From Haloferula sp. BvORR071 (GTDB lineage: Bacteria > Verrucomicrobiota > Verrucomicrobiia > Verrucomicrobiales > Akkermansiaceae): a DNA stretch of 64,000 nucleotides. Location: positions 124,001-188,000 of the forward strand of contig NZ_BATP01000030.1 in assembly GCF_000739615.1 (NCBI RefSeq), given 5' to 3'. Shown here in pieces: positions 27,637 to 36,802 of this stretch; the stretch's first letter is position 1, and the number at the start of each line of letters is the position of its first letter. The notes below the pieces were generated by a model that had not been told where the DNA came from, did no database searches, and saw only the letters and a program-made list of their open reading frames with translations. The translations under genes and the position numbers were made by a program.

Positions 27637-28319
27637 ATTTCGAAAAGGAAACCAGTGCTTGCCAGTGCTTCATACTTCGCGCGGTCGAAACGATGGAGCC
27701 GCGCCGGGCGATGCGAACCGCCCGCGTAGTCATCGAGCGGCACCAGAAAATCGAAGGCCAACAACTTCTTGCGAAAGTTCCGTTTATCCAGAGCCCGCCC
27801 GAGGATCGCCTCATAAAGCGCCTGCAACTGCGCCAACGTGAAGCGCTCAGGCAGCAGCTCGAAGCCGACCGGCTGGTAGCGGATCTTGCCGCGCAGGCGC
27901 TCGAGGCCCGCTGCCAGGATCTCCGCGTGATCGAAGGCCAGCGGCGGCAGCTTGGCGGCATCGAACCACGCCGCATCGCTCGCATCCGTGTCGCCCTTGG
28001 CCGGATGCTGGTCGGGCCTGACCAAGGCGAAAAAGGCCACGCTCACCACCCTGCCGCGCGGGTCCCGGCCCGGATCGCCGAAGGTCCGGAGCTGCTCGAG
28101 AAAGACCCCCTTCAGGCCGGTCTCTTCCTGCAACTCCCGCCGCGCCGCCGTTTCGAGGTCCTCGTCCATCAGTACGAAGCCCCCCGGCAGCGCCCATGCT
28201 CCCAAGAAGGGCTCCAAGCCGCGCTGGATCAGCAGGACCTGCAGGCCCTTCCCGTCGAAGCCGAAGACCACGCAGTCCACGGTCAGCGCCGGGCGGGGAT
28301 ACTCGTAGGTAAAAGCCAT
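27633..28319 (-). CDS. nrtR: NrtR-type Nudix/winged-helix regulator
   Basis: 228 residues from ATG 28319 (a GTG twelve bases upstream is the alternative). The N-terminal Nudix domain (about 8-140) keeps the complete box from [11 protein letters not shown] to [10 protein letters not shown], so hydrolysis of ADP-ribose is plausible. The C-terminal winged helix (about 150-215: [29 protein letters not shown]) is diagnostic of NrtR. The family represses NAD salvage genes and is released by ADP-ribose or related NAD products. A strong palindrome 22 bases upstream is the likely operator, giving autoregulation of the whole operon. Confidence 0.9.
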
Positions 28320-28340
28320 CGCTGTCGTCACGAGTAAGAA

Positions 28341-28357
28341 AGTGTAATTGATACACT
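28341..28357 (-). promoter_or_regulatory. Probable NrtR operator
   Basis: Perfect inverted repeat AGTGTA-ATTGA-TACACT, 22 bases before the nrtR start. A TTGACT box (28359-28364, minus strand) lies just upstream, and a poor -10 candidate TTTCTT sits 17 bases further on, so a bound dimer would block RNA polymerase. The local AT-richness contrasts with the surrounding GC-rich DNA. Palindrome seen; regulator assignment inferred from position. Confidence 0.7.
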
Positions 28358-28555
28358 AAGTCAAGCAACGTTTCGGACCCAGATCCTTGTCGCGCACCTG
28401 AAATCACTGAAAATTCAATTACTTAAGCCGAAATCGGAATTTTCACAAGCAGCCCTCCCGCCCCGATTCGCTTCTGCTCCAGCCTGATCCACCGTTGGAC
28501 CTGATCCTCCCTTGCAGGATGCCTGCAGGCGGTCTTTGATCTGCGTGATTTCCCG

Positions 28556-31531
28556 ATGACCCGACCGCTCCGCCCTCTCCTTCCCGCTCTGGCGCTGGCC
28601 TTGGCCACGCCGATGGCCTCGGGGCAGGGACAGAAGCCAGTCCCCGCGACGAGCGCGGAGACCCTGAATGCCGAGGCTCTCAAGGCGATGGAGGCCAATC
28701 AGTGGGAGGAGGCCCTCAAGCTCTTCGACCGCTGCATCGAACTCCACGGTCGCGACGCCCTGAAGAAGTTCGGCCCCTCCTTCGGCGTCACTTGGTATCG
28801 CAAGGGCGTCTGCGAACAGCAGCTCAAGCGCTTGGACGCCGCCGCCAAGTCCTTCGAGACCTGCTACCGCGACTTCCCGAACAAGGGCAAGAGCACGGGC
28901 AACACCTTCCACAAACGCGCGCTGGTCCGCTGGGCGGAAACCGCCCAAGCCGCCGACCAGCCCGCCGAGGCGATCCGCCTGTTCAAGAAGTACCTCGAGG
29001 AACGCGACCGCCAGAAAGACCCCTTCGAGCCGGGCTCCTACTATCTCCAGATCGCCCTCTGCCACCTCAAGCTGGGGGATGTCGCCCTGGGCGCCGAGAA
29101 CCTGGAAACCGCGATCCGCAACAAGAACGGCTTCGGCTCGCCCGACCAAGGGATCGTGGCCGGCCTGCAAGCCTTGGTCGCCACCGCGATCGCGAAGAAG
29201 GACGAAAACACCCTGCTCGCTTTCCTGAAAGGGAACCGCGGCGCGCTGATGATGGAACCGTCCGCCATGGCGGGTTACTCCGCGGAGTTCGTGAAACTGG
29301 CGACCGATGCCATAAGCGCGGACATGACCAGCGCCGGGCTTTCGCTCTTCCAGTTGCTTCCCGCCAGCGAGCTGATGGAGGAGGACCTGCGGGCCAAGCT
29401 CGCAATGCTCGGCAACCCCGCCGAGCTGGAGACCCCGACCGGCAAACTGGTGAAGACCGAGCTCGAAGCCCGGCTCGCGGCTGTCGAGAAAGCCAGTCGC
29501 GAAGGCACTTGCCATGAGGTGCTGCAACTGGAGGCGACCGCCGCCATCCACGAGAAGAGCGGCAACCTCCGTGGTGCCAGCGCCGCCTTCGGCGAATTGG
29601 CCGCGCGCTTCCCGAAGGCGACGCGGCGTGCCGATTATCTTTTCCACCAGATCCGCACCGCTGCCGGCAGCGGCGAAGCCAGCGGACTGGCAGAACTGGC
29701 CAACAAGTTCTGCGACGAGTTTCCCGAGTCCGCGAAGGTCGGCTCGATCAAGCGGTTGATCCTCGTCTCCCTGTTCGAGAAGGGTGATTTCGACGCCTGC
29801 ATCAAGGCCGCCTCCGATCTGCTGCCCAAGCTGCAAGAGGGCTCCCAAGAGCACGACGTCTGCCTGCGCCTGCTGGCGGCCAGCTACGAGCAGAAGGGCC
29901 AGTTCAATGAGGCCAAGCCGCTGCTGGAACGCCACGTCACGCTCTACCCCGGCAGCGCTTACGCCCAGTCTGCGCAGTACCTTCAGGCGGCCAACCTCGT
30001 AAAACTCGAGCAATGGGGCGAGGCTGCGAAACTGTTAGACACCTTCATTTCCAAATATCCGGACGCCGCGGCGAATCCACATCTGGCGGCCGCCCTGTTG
30101 GATCGGGCCGAGTGCCATGCAGCGAAGGGTGAGGAAAAAGAGGCATTGGAGCAGCTGGCACGCTTGGAAAAGGATTTCCCGGGCTCCGAAACCCTTGCCA
30201 ACGCCCAAGGCTTGAAAGGCGACCTGCTGCTGCGCAAGGGTGACAGCGAAGGCGGACAGGCGCAGGCGGAGGACTCCTTGAAGAAGGCTCTGGCCCAAGC
30301 CGAGAAGCTCGATCAGCGGGAAGCCGCGGCGGAGATCCTGCTGCGCCTCGTCAATCTATTGGCCAAGGATCCCAAGCGTTCCAAGGAGGCCCAGAGCTAC
30401 TGCGACCGCTTCTGGAAGGGCTACGAGGATCTCGCTCCCTTGAGCGGTCGGATGGCACTGGCACAGGCTGAGGTCTTCGCTGCCGCCGGCCGCAATGATG
30501 AGGCCGCCGAGCGTTTGGCCAAGGAGCTCGGCGGACGTCTGGCCAACCCCACCTCCAGCGAGGCAGAGGCCATCGCCCGTGCCTATGCCAAGCTCTACGC
30601 GCGAGCCCACGGCCTCGAAGAACTGAAGCGCCACCTCGCGGAATTCCCCGGGCTCAAGCCGGAGGACAAGCCGGCGCGGGCAATGCTCCGCATCGCCGTG
30701 ATCGAGGCGGTCGAAGAGCAACTCGATTCCAGCGATGCCGCCGCCAAGACCAAAGCCGACACCTTGATCAAAGCACTCTATCAGGAGCTCAAGGCCGAGT
30801 TCGAAACCAAGGATCTCCCGCCCGCCATTCTAGTGCGCACCGGCGACTACCTGCGGACCCGCACCTCCGCGCCGCGCCAAGCGCTGCCCTACTACGAGGA
30901 AGCCCTAGCCCGGAAAGATGCCGTAGTCCATTTCCCGGCCCTGTTAGGCAAGGCCGCAGTGCAGGCCGAGGGCAGCAAGGAGGAACGCACCAGCGCAATC
31001 CAAGGGCTTCAGGAAGTCTTTGCGGGTAGCAAGGATGCAGGCGAACGCGAGCAAGCGCTCTTCTGGCTGGTGATGACCCGCATGAAGCATGGCGACTTCG
31101 CTGCCGCCGGTGAGAGCGCACTCAGCTACCTCGCCCCCGATTCAGGTTTCCAGCATTTCATCCCGGAGGTCCGGCTCGCGCTCGCCCGCTCCTACCAGGA
31201 GCGCAATATGGTCAATGAAGCCTTGGCCGCCCATGCCAAGGTCTGGACCGACTTCGGCGCCTTCCCTCGCGTTTCGGTCCCCGCGATGAGGGCATGGATG
31301 CAGCTCTCTTGGACGCGTCAGAGCCCGGCCAACGGAGCGGAGCGCCCGCGCAGCGATCGGCAGGCGGCCTATGAGGAGGGACTGGCCTTCCTGGAGCGGA
31401 CCCGCCCGCTCTTCGACAAGATGGCATCCGTCGATCAGGAAGCCTGGCTGGAGATTGAGAAGATCACCACCGAGTTCGCTGCCACCACCGACGTCAAACC
31501 AGTCGCACGACCGCAGCCCCAGGGGAAATGA
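28556..31531 (+). CDS. Secreted TPR-repeat protein
   Basis: 991 residues: a signal peptide (about 1-23, LLPALALALATPMASG) and then tetratricopeptide-like helical repeats throughout (ALKAMEANQWEEALKLFDRCI; GVCEQQLKRLDAAAKSFETCY; ASYEQKGQFNEAKPLLERHV; ECHAAKGEEKEALEQLARLE; AAAGRNDEAAERLAKEL). No catalytic motif. TPR superhelices act as protein-binding scaffolds; in the periplasm of this phylum they often sit with surface machinery. It diverges from the NAD operon over a 236-base region and is followed after four bases by a shorter TPR-like gene. Confidence 0.85.
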   Translation: MTRPLRPLLPALALALATPMASGQGQKPVPATSAETLNAEALKAMEANQWEEALKLFDRCIELHGRDALKKFGPSFGVTWYRKGVCEQQLKRLDAAAKSFETCYRDFPNKGKSTGNTFHKRALVRWAETAQAADQPAEAIRLFKKYLEERDRQKDPFEPGSYYLQIALCHLKLGDVALGAENLETAIRNKNGFGSPDQGIVAGLQALVATAIAKKDENTLLAFLKGNRGALMMEPSAMAGYSAEFVKLATDAISADMTSAGLSLFQLLPASELMEEDLRAKLAMLGNPAELETPTGKLVKTELEARLAAVEKASREGTCHEVLQLEATAAIHEKSGNLRGASAAFGELAARFPKATRRADYLFHQIRTAAGSGEASGLAELANKFCDEFPESAKVGSIKRLILVSLFEKGDFDACIKAASDLLPKLQEGSQEHDVCLRLLAASYEQKGQFNEAKPLLERHVTLYPGSAYAQSAQYLQAANLVKLEQWGEAAKLLDTFISKYPDAAANPHLAAALLDRAECHAAKGEEKEALEQLARLEKDFPGSETLANAQGLKGDLLLRKGDSEGGQAQAEDSLKKALAQAEKLDQREAAAEILLRLVNLLAKDPKRSKEAQSYCDRFWKGYEDLAPLSGRMALAQAEVFAAAGRNDEAAERLAKELGGRLANPTSSEAEAIARAYAKLYARAHGLEELKRHLAEFPGLKPEDKPARAMLRIAVIEAVEEQLDSSDAAAKTKADTLIKALYQELKAEFETKDLPPAILVRTGDYLRTRTSAPRQALPYYEEALARKDAVVHFPALLGKAAVQAEGSKEERTSAIQGLQEVFAGSKDAGEREQALFWLVMTRMKHGDFAAAGESALSYLAPDSGFQHFIPEVRLALARSYQERNMVNEALAAHAKVWTDFGAFPRVSVPAMRAWMQLSWTRQSPANGAERPRSDRQAAYEEGLAFLERTRPLFDKMASVDQEAWLEIEKITTEFAATTDVKPVARPQPQGK

Positions 31532-31535
31532 ACCA

Positions 31536-32456
31536 ATGAGCCTGCGCTTCCCCAGTGCCGTCGTTTGCCTTGTCGCCCTGCCCTTCGGCCTCGCGCATGC
31601 CGCGGAAGCGCCTACGGCCGCCTTCCTGACTCCCGCAAATGGAAACCCGCGGATGATCTGGATCACCAGCGCCGATGAGCAGGCGATCCACTACAAGGAG
31701 AGTCCCCAAGCCACCGCCAGCGCGCAGATCGCCAAGGGCGAGGTGAAGGCCCTCCAGGTTTTCGCCACCCAGGCGATGGCCGATGCCCGGGCGCTCTTCG
31801 AGTGCCGGAAGTACGATGCGGCTCGTACCAAATTCCAGACCGTCCGCGAGCAGTTCAAGGACTTGGCCGGAATCGACGGCAATCCCTCCGCCGAGGCCAC
31901 CTTCATGGAGCTGGAATGCTTGCGCAAATCCGGCGATCTCGAGGGCTTGGCCGCGGCCTTCACGAGTCTCGACCGGCGCGGTATCAACCGTGAAAGCCAG
32001 CGCCGCCAACTCGACCTTTACGGGCTCTGGGATGCGGTTCGGCTGAAGGACTGGCCGCGCGTGGAAAGCACGGCCCGCGAGCATTGCAACAATCCCACCT
32101 TGCTAGGCTGCCAGCGTGCCCAGGCCGCCTACTGCCTAGGACTGGCGCTCGATGCCCAAGGCAAGACGGGAGCTGCGATTGATGCCTATCAGGCCGCGCT
32201 CACCACGGATGGCGGGACTTCCGTGGAGATCGCCCGCGACGCGGCCCTCAAGGCGCTGCGACTCTACCGCAAGGATCCCGAAGTGATCGCTGCAATGAAG
32301 GGCGGCAACGAAGGCGCGGGACGGCTTCGCCTGTTAGAGGCAGCCGGTCTGGCGAGCCTCTTCGGGACACTGCCCGGCCTGGAGGAGGCCTTGCCCGGGG
32401 ATCTCGCGGAGTTCCTGAAGTTCCGCCCCGAAACAGCCGCCAAGGAAAAGCCTTAA
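31536..32456 (+). CDS. Secreted TPR-like helical repeat protein
   Basis: 306 residues from ATG 31536, four bases after the stop of the large TPR gene. Signal peptide about 1-22 (VVCLVALPFGLAHA). The mature chain is helical, with TPR-like pairs (ADARALFECRKYDAARTKFQTV; LECLRKSGDLEGLAAAFTSL; AAYCLGLALDAQGKTGAAIDAYQAAL). The two genes are almost surely one operon and may form a complex. Function unknown. Confidence 0.8.
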   Translation: MSLRFPSAVVCLVALPFGLAHAAEAPTAAFLTPANGNPRMIWITSADEQAIHYKESPQATASAQIAKGEVKALQVFATQAMADARALFECRKYDAARTKFQTVREQFKDLAGIDGNPSAEATFMELECLRKSGDLEGLAAAFTSLDRRGINRESQRRQLDLYGLWDAVRLKDWPRVESTAREHCNNPTLLGCQRAQAAYCLGLALDAQGKTGAAIDAYQAALTTDGGTSVEIARDAALKALRLYRKDPEVIAAMKGGNEGAGRLRLLEAAGLASLFGTLPGLEEALPGDLAEFLKFRPETAAKEKP

Positions 32457-32480
32457 TCGCGCACGCGGAAGACCAAGGGT

Positions 32481-33878
32481 TCACCGGCCCTCAAGCTTCG
32501 GCGCTTGCACGCGCTCGGGCAGGAAGCAGGTAACCTCGGTCTCCAGGTCCTTGCTGCTCTCGATCCGCAGCACTTGGCTGCCATCGGCGTCACGTGACCA
32601 GTCCGTGCGGAAGGCGCGACCGGTCTCCGGCTTGAAGGTCGCCTCCCATTTCGGATCGCCCCACAGCGCCACCACGTCGCGATCGTGGACCAGCCCAAGG
32701 AGATCCTTCTCTACCTTCACACCGGACTTTTCGAGTGCTTGGAGCTGCGTCGTGAACTTGGGATCCCGCAGCCCGGCTTCGATGTCATCGCAATCGAACA
32801 CGACATCCATGGCCTTCGGGAAGCGGCGCATGGTTTCATCCAGCACCTTGTTCTCGTTGAGGAACATCGCATCCGCCAGCGACATCGCTCCGCGGTTCGC
32901 CTGCCACATCTCCAGCACGCCCCAGCCGCCACGGCCGAACCAGGTCGGCACCACATAGCCGACGAACTGGCGCACGCCCCCTGCCGAGAGCGCGGAGACC
33001 ACCATCGAGTTGCTGGTCTTGCGCGCATCACCGATCAGGCAATTCCCCGCTGCCACCCAGACCTTCGGAACCTCCGGCTGGGCCTCGAGCACCGGCGGCT
33101 TGGTTTCGCGCAGCCATTCACCGAGCTTGGAGGCATCACCCGTGAACATCGCCCCGCCCAAGAACTTCGCGAAGGGATTGAGCTGGGTCTTCGTGAGCAC
33201 ATGCAGCTTGCCATCATAGCTGGCGATCAGACCGAGCCCGAAGGGCATCTCCAGATTGTACTGCGTCGCGTGCGAGCTGCTGACCAGCAACTGCGGCTTG
33301 GTCTCGTTCCATGCCTTCGCGAACAAACCCACCGTACCCTCCGGGGCCGCCTGCTCGTCCCACTGGTGATTTTCCGGCTGGCCGCCCGGCTGCTTTTCAG
33401 TCCACTGGCCCTTGGCCCCGTCGCTGAGAGTCACGCCGCTCTTGAGCAGGGAAAGATCGACCCCGGTGGTGGTCAGCCCGCGCTCAATCACCAGCGCTTC
33501 CTTGGTGTCGATGATCCGCTTGGCATCGGCGGCGCTGGCCCCAGTGATCAGGCCCCAACGCACATCGCCCCATGGATCCTCATCCACCTGGCGGGCAATC
33601 CGGTTCAGGGCGCGGACAAAGGCCGGATCGAAGGTCTCAGGCTTGCCGACGATCGCCAGCCAGCGCGGTTTGTGCTCCTTCAGCAGCGGCAGCAGATCCT
33701 CCGGCTTGCCGTTCCAATCCGCCCGCAGGCCACCGTGTTTGATCGCGAGGGCGTCCGCGGCGGCGCTCCACTCCGCGTCGCTGGCGGTGGCGGCAGGCAC
33801 CGTCACCAGATAATCCGCGGCTTGGGCACTAGCGCCAGCGATCCCGGCGCAAAGGGCGATTCGAAGGAAGGGCTTCAT
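32481..33878 (-). CDS. Secreted protein with caspase-like (C25-type) His/Cys pair
   Basis: 465 residues from ATG 33878 with a signal peptide (about 1-21). Alternating strands and helices (PRWLAIVGKP, DVRWGLITGASAADA), then a His in LLVSSSHATQYN (His203) and a Cys in VWVAAGNCLIGD (Cys280), followed by a GGVRQFVGYVVPTWFGRGG segment. This order resembles clan CD peptidases (gingipain/caspase fold), where the dyad lies at two strand ends. The assignment is by pattern only. The reading frame ends at EGR; a shifted frame continues nine residues (GEPLVFRVRD) to the end of the intergenic space, so a late frameshift is possible. Convergent with the TPR operon. Confidence 0.65.
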   Translation of the reverse strand: MKPFLRIALCAGIAGASAQAADYLVTVPAATASDAEWSAAADALAIKHGGLRADWNGKPEDLLPLLKEHKPRWLAIVGKPETFDPAFVRALNRIARQVDEDPWGDVRWGLITGASAADAKRIIDTKEALVIERGLTTTGVDLSLLKSGVTLSDGAKGQWTEKQPGGQPENHQWDEQAAPEGTVGLFAKAWNETKPQLLVSSSHATQYNLEMPFGLGLIASYDGKLHVLTKTQLNPFAKFLGGAMFTGDASKLGEWLRETKPPVLEAQPEVPKVWVAAGNCLIGDARKTSNSMVVSALSAGGVRQFVGYVVPTWFGRGGWGVLEMWQANRGAMSLADAMFLNENKVLDETMRRFPKAMDVVFDCDDIEAGLRDPKFTTQLQALEKSGVKVEKDLLGLVHDRDVVALWGDPKWEATFKPETGRAFRTDWSRDADGSQVLRIESSKDLETEVTCFLPERVQAPKLEGR

Positions 33879-33945
33879 GACACCAGATGCAGCGGCACCC
33901 AGGATCATTTTAGTCCTTGAAAAGCATCTGAATCGCCACGCCGAC

Positions 33946-35385
33946 TCAGTCGAGAAACTTGCCCGGATTCAGCAAGCCCTGCGGGTCGAGCGCCTCCTTG
34001 AGCGTCTTGTGCACCGCGAAGGAAACGTCGCCAAGCGCCTGACGGATCCACGGCTTCTTGGCCAAGCCGATGCCATGCTCGCCGGTGATCGCACCACCGT
34101 GGTCAAGGATCCAAGCGAAGAGCTGGTCGAGCGCGTTCTCCGCCTTCTCGCGGATTGCCGGGTCCTCGAAGTCGGCCACCATCAGGTTCACGTGGATGTT
34201 GCCATCCCCGGCATGCCCGAAGCAGGCCACCGGGATGCCAGTGTCCTCCTCCAAGCGGCGGGCGAACTCCACGAGGTCCACCAGCGCCGAGCGCGGCACC
34301 ACGATGTCTTCGTTAAGCTTGGTCAGGCCCGTATCTCGCAGCGAGTAGGAGAACTCGCGGCGGAGTTGCCAGAGCGCCTCGCATTCCTTGGGCGTGGTGG
34401 CCTTTCTCACTTCGCCGGCACCGAGCTCCTGGAGCAGGGATTCCAGCTCCTTGATCTCGCTCTTCACGGCGGAAGGACGCCCATCCACCTCCACCATCAG
34501 GTGCGCTTGGCCTTCTGGCAGCGAATCAGGCCCCAAGCGCTTGCGTGCCGCAGCCAAGGTGAAGCTATCGGTGATCTCGAGGGCGGACGGCAGGTGGCCG
34601 CGATTGAGGATCTGCTGGACCGCAGTCGCCGCCGCCGGAAAATCCGCGAACACCGCCGCCAGCATCGCGCGGGCGGGAGGCTTCGGGATCAGGCGCAAGG
34701 TCACCTCCGTGACCACGCCGAGCATCCCTTCCGAGCCGGTGAAGAGCCCGCAAAGGTCGAAGCCGGTCTTGTTCTTGTGGACCCGGCCACCGCAGCGCAG
34801 CACCCGGCCATCCGCCAGCACCACCTCAAGACCAAGCACGTAGTTCTTCGTGACGCCATACTTCAGGCAGCGCGGGCCGCCGGCATTGGTCGCGACGTTT
34901 CCGCCGATCGAGCAGTCCTTCAGCGAGGCCGGGTCAGGCGGGTAGTCCCAGCCAACCGCATGGGCCGCCTGCTGCAGATCGCCGGTGATCACGCCCGGCT
35001 GCACCACTGCCACGCCATCGGCAGGGTTCAGCTCGATGATTTTCTTCATCCGCGCCACCGAGAGCGCGATCCCACCCCCCACCGGCACGCAACCGCCGAC
35101 GTAGCCGAAACCGGCACCGCGGGTGGTGACCGGGATGCTCAGCTTGGAGGCAAAGCGCAGGGTCTTGGAAACATCCTGTGTGGACTCCGCGAAGACCACC
35201 ATGTCCGGCAGGTTCCGGGCGTACCATTTATCCGCCGCGTGCAGTTCCAAGTCGTCGCTGCGGACCGAGACTTTGCCCGGTCCTAGCAGCGCGGTCAGTT
35301 CGCCAGCGATCTTCTCGATGGATAGATCGGCCGTCGCCCGCCTTTCGCCGGTAGGCGCATCCAGCTCCGACGCGGCCGAGGCCAT
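33946..35385 (-). CDS. FAD-linked oxidase, GlcD / D-lactate dehydrogenase type
   Basis: 479 residues from ATG 35385; upstream codons in the frame look non-coding. FAD-binding PCMH domain (about 45-220: PVTTRGAGFGYVGGCVPVGGG, PPDPASLKDCSIGGNVATNAGG, CLKYGVTKNYVLGLEVVLADG) and the FAD-oxidase C domain with CFGHAGDGNIHVNLM and HGGAITGEHGIGLAK. The family oxidises 2-hydroxyacids such as glycolate or D-lactate. GlcE/GlcF subunits are not adjacent, so a stand-alone dehydrogenase is likely. Confidence 0.88.
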   Translation of the reverse strand: MASAASELDAPTGERRATADLSIEKIAGELTALLGPGKVSVRSDDLELHAADKWYARNLPDMVVFAESTQDVSKTLRFASKLSIPVTTRGAGFGYVGGCVPVGGGIALSVARMKKIIELNPADGVAVVQPGVITGDLQQAAHAVGWDYPPDPASLKDCSIGGNVATNAGGPRCLKYGVTKNYVLGLEVVLADGRVLRCGGRVHKNKTGFDLCGLFTGSEGMLGVVTEVTLRLIPKPPARAMLAAVFADFPAAATAVQQILNRGHLPSALEITDSFTLAAARKRLGPDSLPEGQAHLMVEVDGRPSAVKSEIKELESLLQELGAGEVRKATTPKECEALWQLRREFSYSLRDTGLTKLNEDIVVPRSALVDLVEFARRLEEDTGIPVACFGHAGDGNIHVNLMVADFEDPAIREKAENALDQLFAWILDHGGAITGEHGIGLAKKPWIRQALGDVSFAVHKTLKEALDPQGLLNPGKFLD

Positions 35386-35580
35386 AGCCGCAGCGGACAC
35401 GGGGGTATCGAGGTCACTGAAAACGGCTGCCTCATCAGCGCCGCCGTGTCCCGCGCGCTCGCGGGGGGTGCTGCTGGTGCGGCTGATCCAAGAGGAGGAA
35501 CGCTTGGGCGGTAAAGACACGCGGGAAATCTTCCACCCGGCCACCGGATGGTCAATTCGCGAGCACTGCCTCAATCACCC

Positions 35581-35715
35581 AACGAAAAGGGCCGCGCACT
35601 CGCGCGGCCCAATAAATTTCGTCATGAAATTCAATCGTCAGGGGTAACCAGCCGCCCGACGGGAATAGGAATGCCACGATCCGGTGATTTTGTCTTGTCC
35701 CTAAGTTTTGGGACA
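35581..35715. repeat. 134-bp direct repeat, copy 1
   Basis: From AACGAAAAGGG to GGGACA. It contains three hairpins: GGGCCGCGC-ACTC-GCGCGGCCC (35589-35610), AATTTC-GTCAT-GAAATT, and TGTCCC-(8)-GGGACA at the end. It differs from copy 2 only by one extra C in the first stem and a two-base change near the end (CCGGTG against CCGTCG). Confidence 0.95.
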
Positions 35716-35884
35716 CGCACTTAATCGATTGATTTTCAATAATTTGACTATCGGGCAGTCCTCAGAAAAAGATCAATAGGGCCGCCGAAGGCCTCGATCG
35801 TCGCTCGGAATCTTCTCTTCCGGCAGCCCAAAAGGGCGAACAGCCGCTTCGCCCGAAGCACCTGTTAGGACCTTAGGCCCGGAA

Positions 35885-35913
35885 AACGAAAAGGGCCGCG
35901 CACTCGCGCGGCC
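35885..35913 (-). terminator. Probable rho-independent terminator of the two-component operon
   Basis: Minus-strand stem GGCCGCGC/GCGCGGCC (35894-35913, loop GAGT) followed by CTTTTCGTTTT. The same structure recurs at 35581-35610 in copy 1 of the repeat, so two terminators lie in series. Confidence 0.6.
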
Positions 35914-36018
35914 AATAAATTTCGTCATGAAATTCAATCGTCAGGGGTAACCAGCCGCCCGACGGGAATAGGAATGCCACGATCCGTCGATTTTGTCTTG
36001 TCCCTAAGTTTTGGGACA
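35885..36018. repeat. 134-bp direct repeat, copy 2
   Basis: Near-identical to 35581-35715 and in the same orientation. It begins 46 bases beyond the stop of the response-regulator gene, so on the minus strand its GC-rich hairpin can serve as that operon's terminator. The other end carries the TGTCCC/GGGACA hairpin. Confidence 0.95.
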
Positions 36019-36063
36019 AGGCCTCAATTCCCTCACCATCAAACACTTGACCCTGAAAAAACC

Positions 36064-36750
36064 TCAAGAAAGATCCAAAAGCCCCCGTCGGATGGCCTCA
36101 CTAACGGCTGAGGGGAGGTTCCGGACGTGGAGTTTGTCGAAGCAGCGCTTGATGTATTCCGTGACCGAATGCTGGCTGATCTCCAGCCGATCCGCCACTT
36201 CCTGGCGGGTCAGGCCCTTAGCGGAGAGCTGCAAAACCTCGCACTCGCGGGCGGACAGAGTTTCGGCTCCTTGGATCGGGCTCAGCTGCCGGAAGGTCTG
36301 TAGGATCATGCCAGCGATCTTCGGATCGAGCGGGGTGCCCCCGGCCAGCACCTCCTCTAGGGTAGCGATCAGCCGCGCCGCGCTTCCGGCTTTCACCAGA
36401 TAGCCGTGGGCCCCAGCTTCCAGCGCGGCAAAAACCTTCGCTTTGTCGGTGAATGCGGTGAGCACCAGAACCTGAACCAAGGGCAGCAGCTCCCGCACCT
36501 TGCGGATCCCGTCCACCCCGCTCATCCCCGGCAGGCCGAGATCCGAGAGCACCAGGTCCGCCACCAAGCCGCCGCGGATTGCTTCGAGCGCATCCTCCAT
36601 GGTCGAGAATTCGCCCACACAATCGTAGCCGCGCTCAGTCAGAACCATCGAAACGGATTCGCGGAAATCGGCGTGGTCCTCGATCAGGATCAGACGCACC
36701 GGTTTCTTGCCGGCGGCGGGAGTGGCTGCAAGTTGATCGGTCACCGCCAC
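36064..36750 (-). CDS. NarL/LuxR-type response regulator
   Basis: 228 residues if GTG 36750 is used (GTG 36744 is equally possible; no ATG fits). Receiver domain about 18-135 with the acidic pair IEDH (Glu24, Asp25), phospho-acceptor Asp70 (LVLSDLGLPG) and LVLTAF/LVKAG at the Thr and Lys positions. LuxR-type HTH about 160-225 (LSARECEVLQLSAKGLTRQEVADRLEISQHSVTEYIKRCFDKL, quoted in parts: LSARECEVLQL, LEISQHSVTEYI). It follows its kinase gene by 52 bases and should bind DNA as a dimer when phosphorylated; targets unknown. Confidence 0.9.
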   Translation of the reverse strand: MAVTDQLAATPAAGKKPVRLILIEDHADFRESVSMVLTERGYDCVGEFSTMEDALEAIRGGLVADLVLSDLGLPGMSGVDGIRKVRELLPLVQVLVLTAFTDKAKVFAALEAGAHGYLVKAGSAARLIATLEEVLAGGTPLDPKIAGMILQTFRQLSPIQGAETLSARECEVLQLSAKGLTRQEVADRLEISQHSVTEYIKRCFDKLHVRNLPSAVSEAIRRGLLDLS

Positions 36751-36802
36751 ATGCTTATTACGCCGGGGAGCATGGCGCAACCGGGACCTTTGATGAGCGA
36801 GT

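Larger units (their letters stand above)
35386..36063. other. Gene-free stretch with a duplicated hairpin element
   Basis: 678 bases between the oxidase start and the response-regulator stop. It holds two copies of a 134-bp element (35581-35715, 35885-36018) with a 169-base unique spacer. On the minus strand, frames of 30-60 codons stay open through the copies (for example GGWLPLTIEFHDEIYW), but without a convincing start or ribosome site in both copies. The oxidase promoter should lie near 35386-35480; no clear -35/-10 pair is visible. Confidence 0.7.

Noticed and set aside
28415-30013. 532-residue open frame on the minus strand
   Set aside because: It lies wholly antisense to the secreted TPR gene and its composition (Gly/Leu/Ala-rich) is that of a reverse-complement frame in GC-rich coding DNA; the plus strand has clear repeats and a signal peptide.
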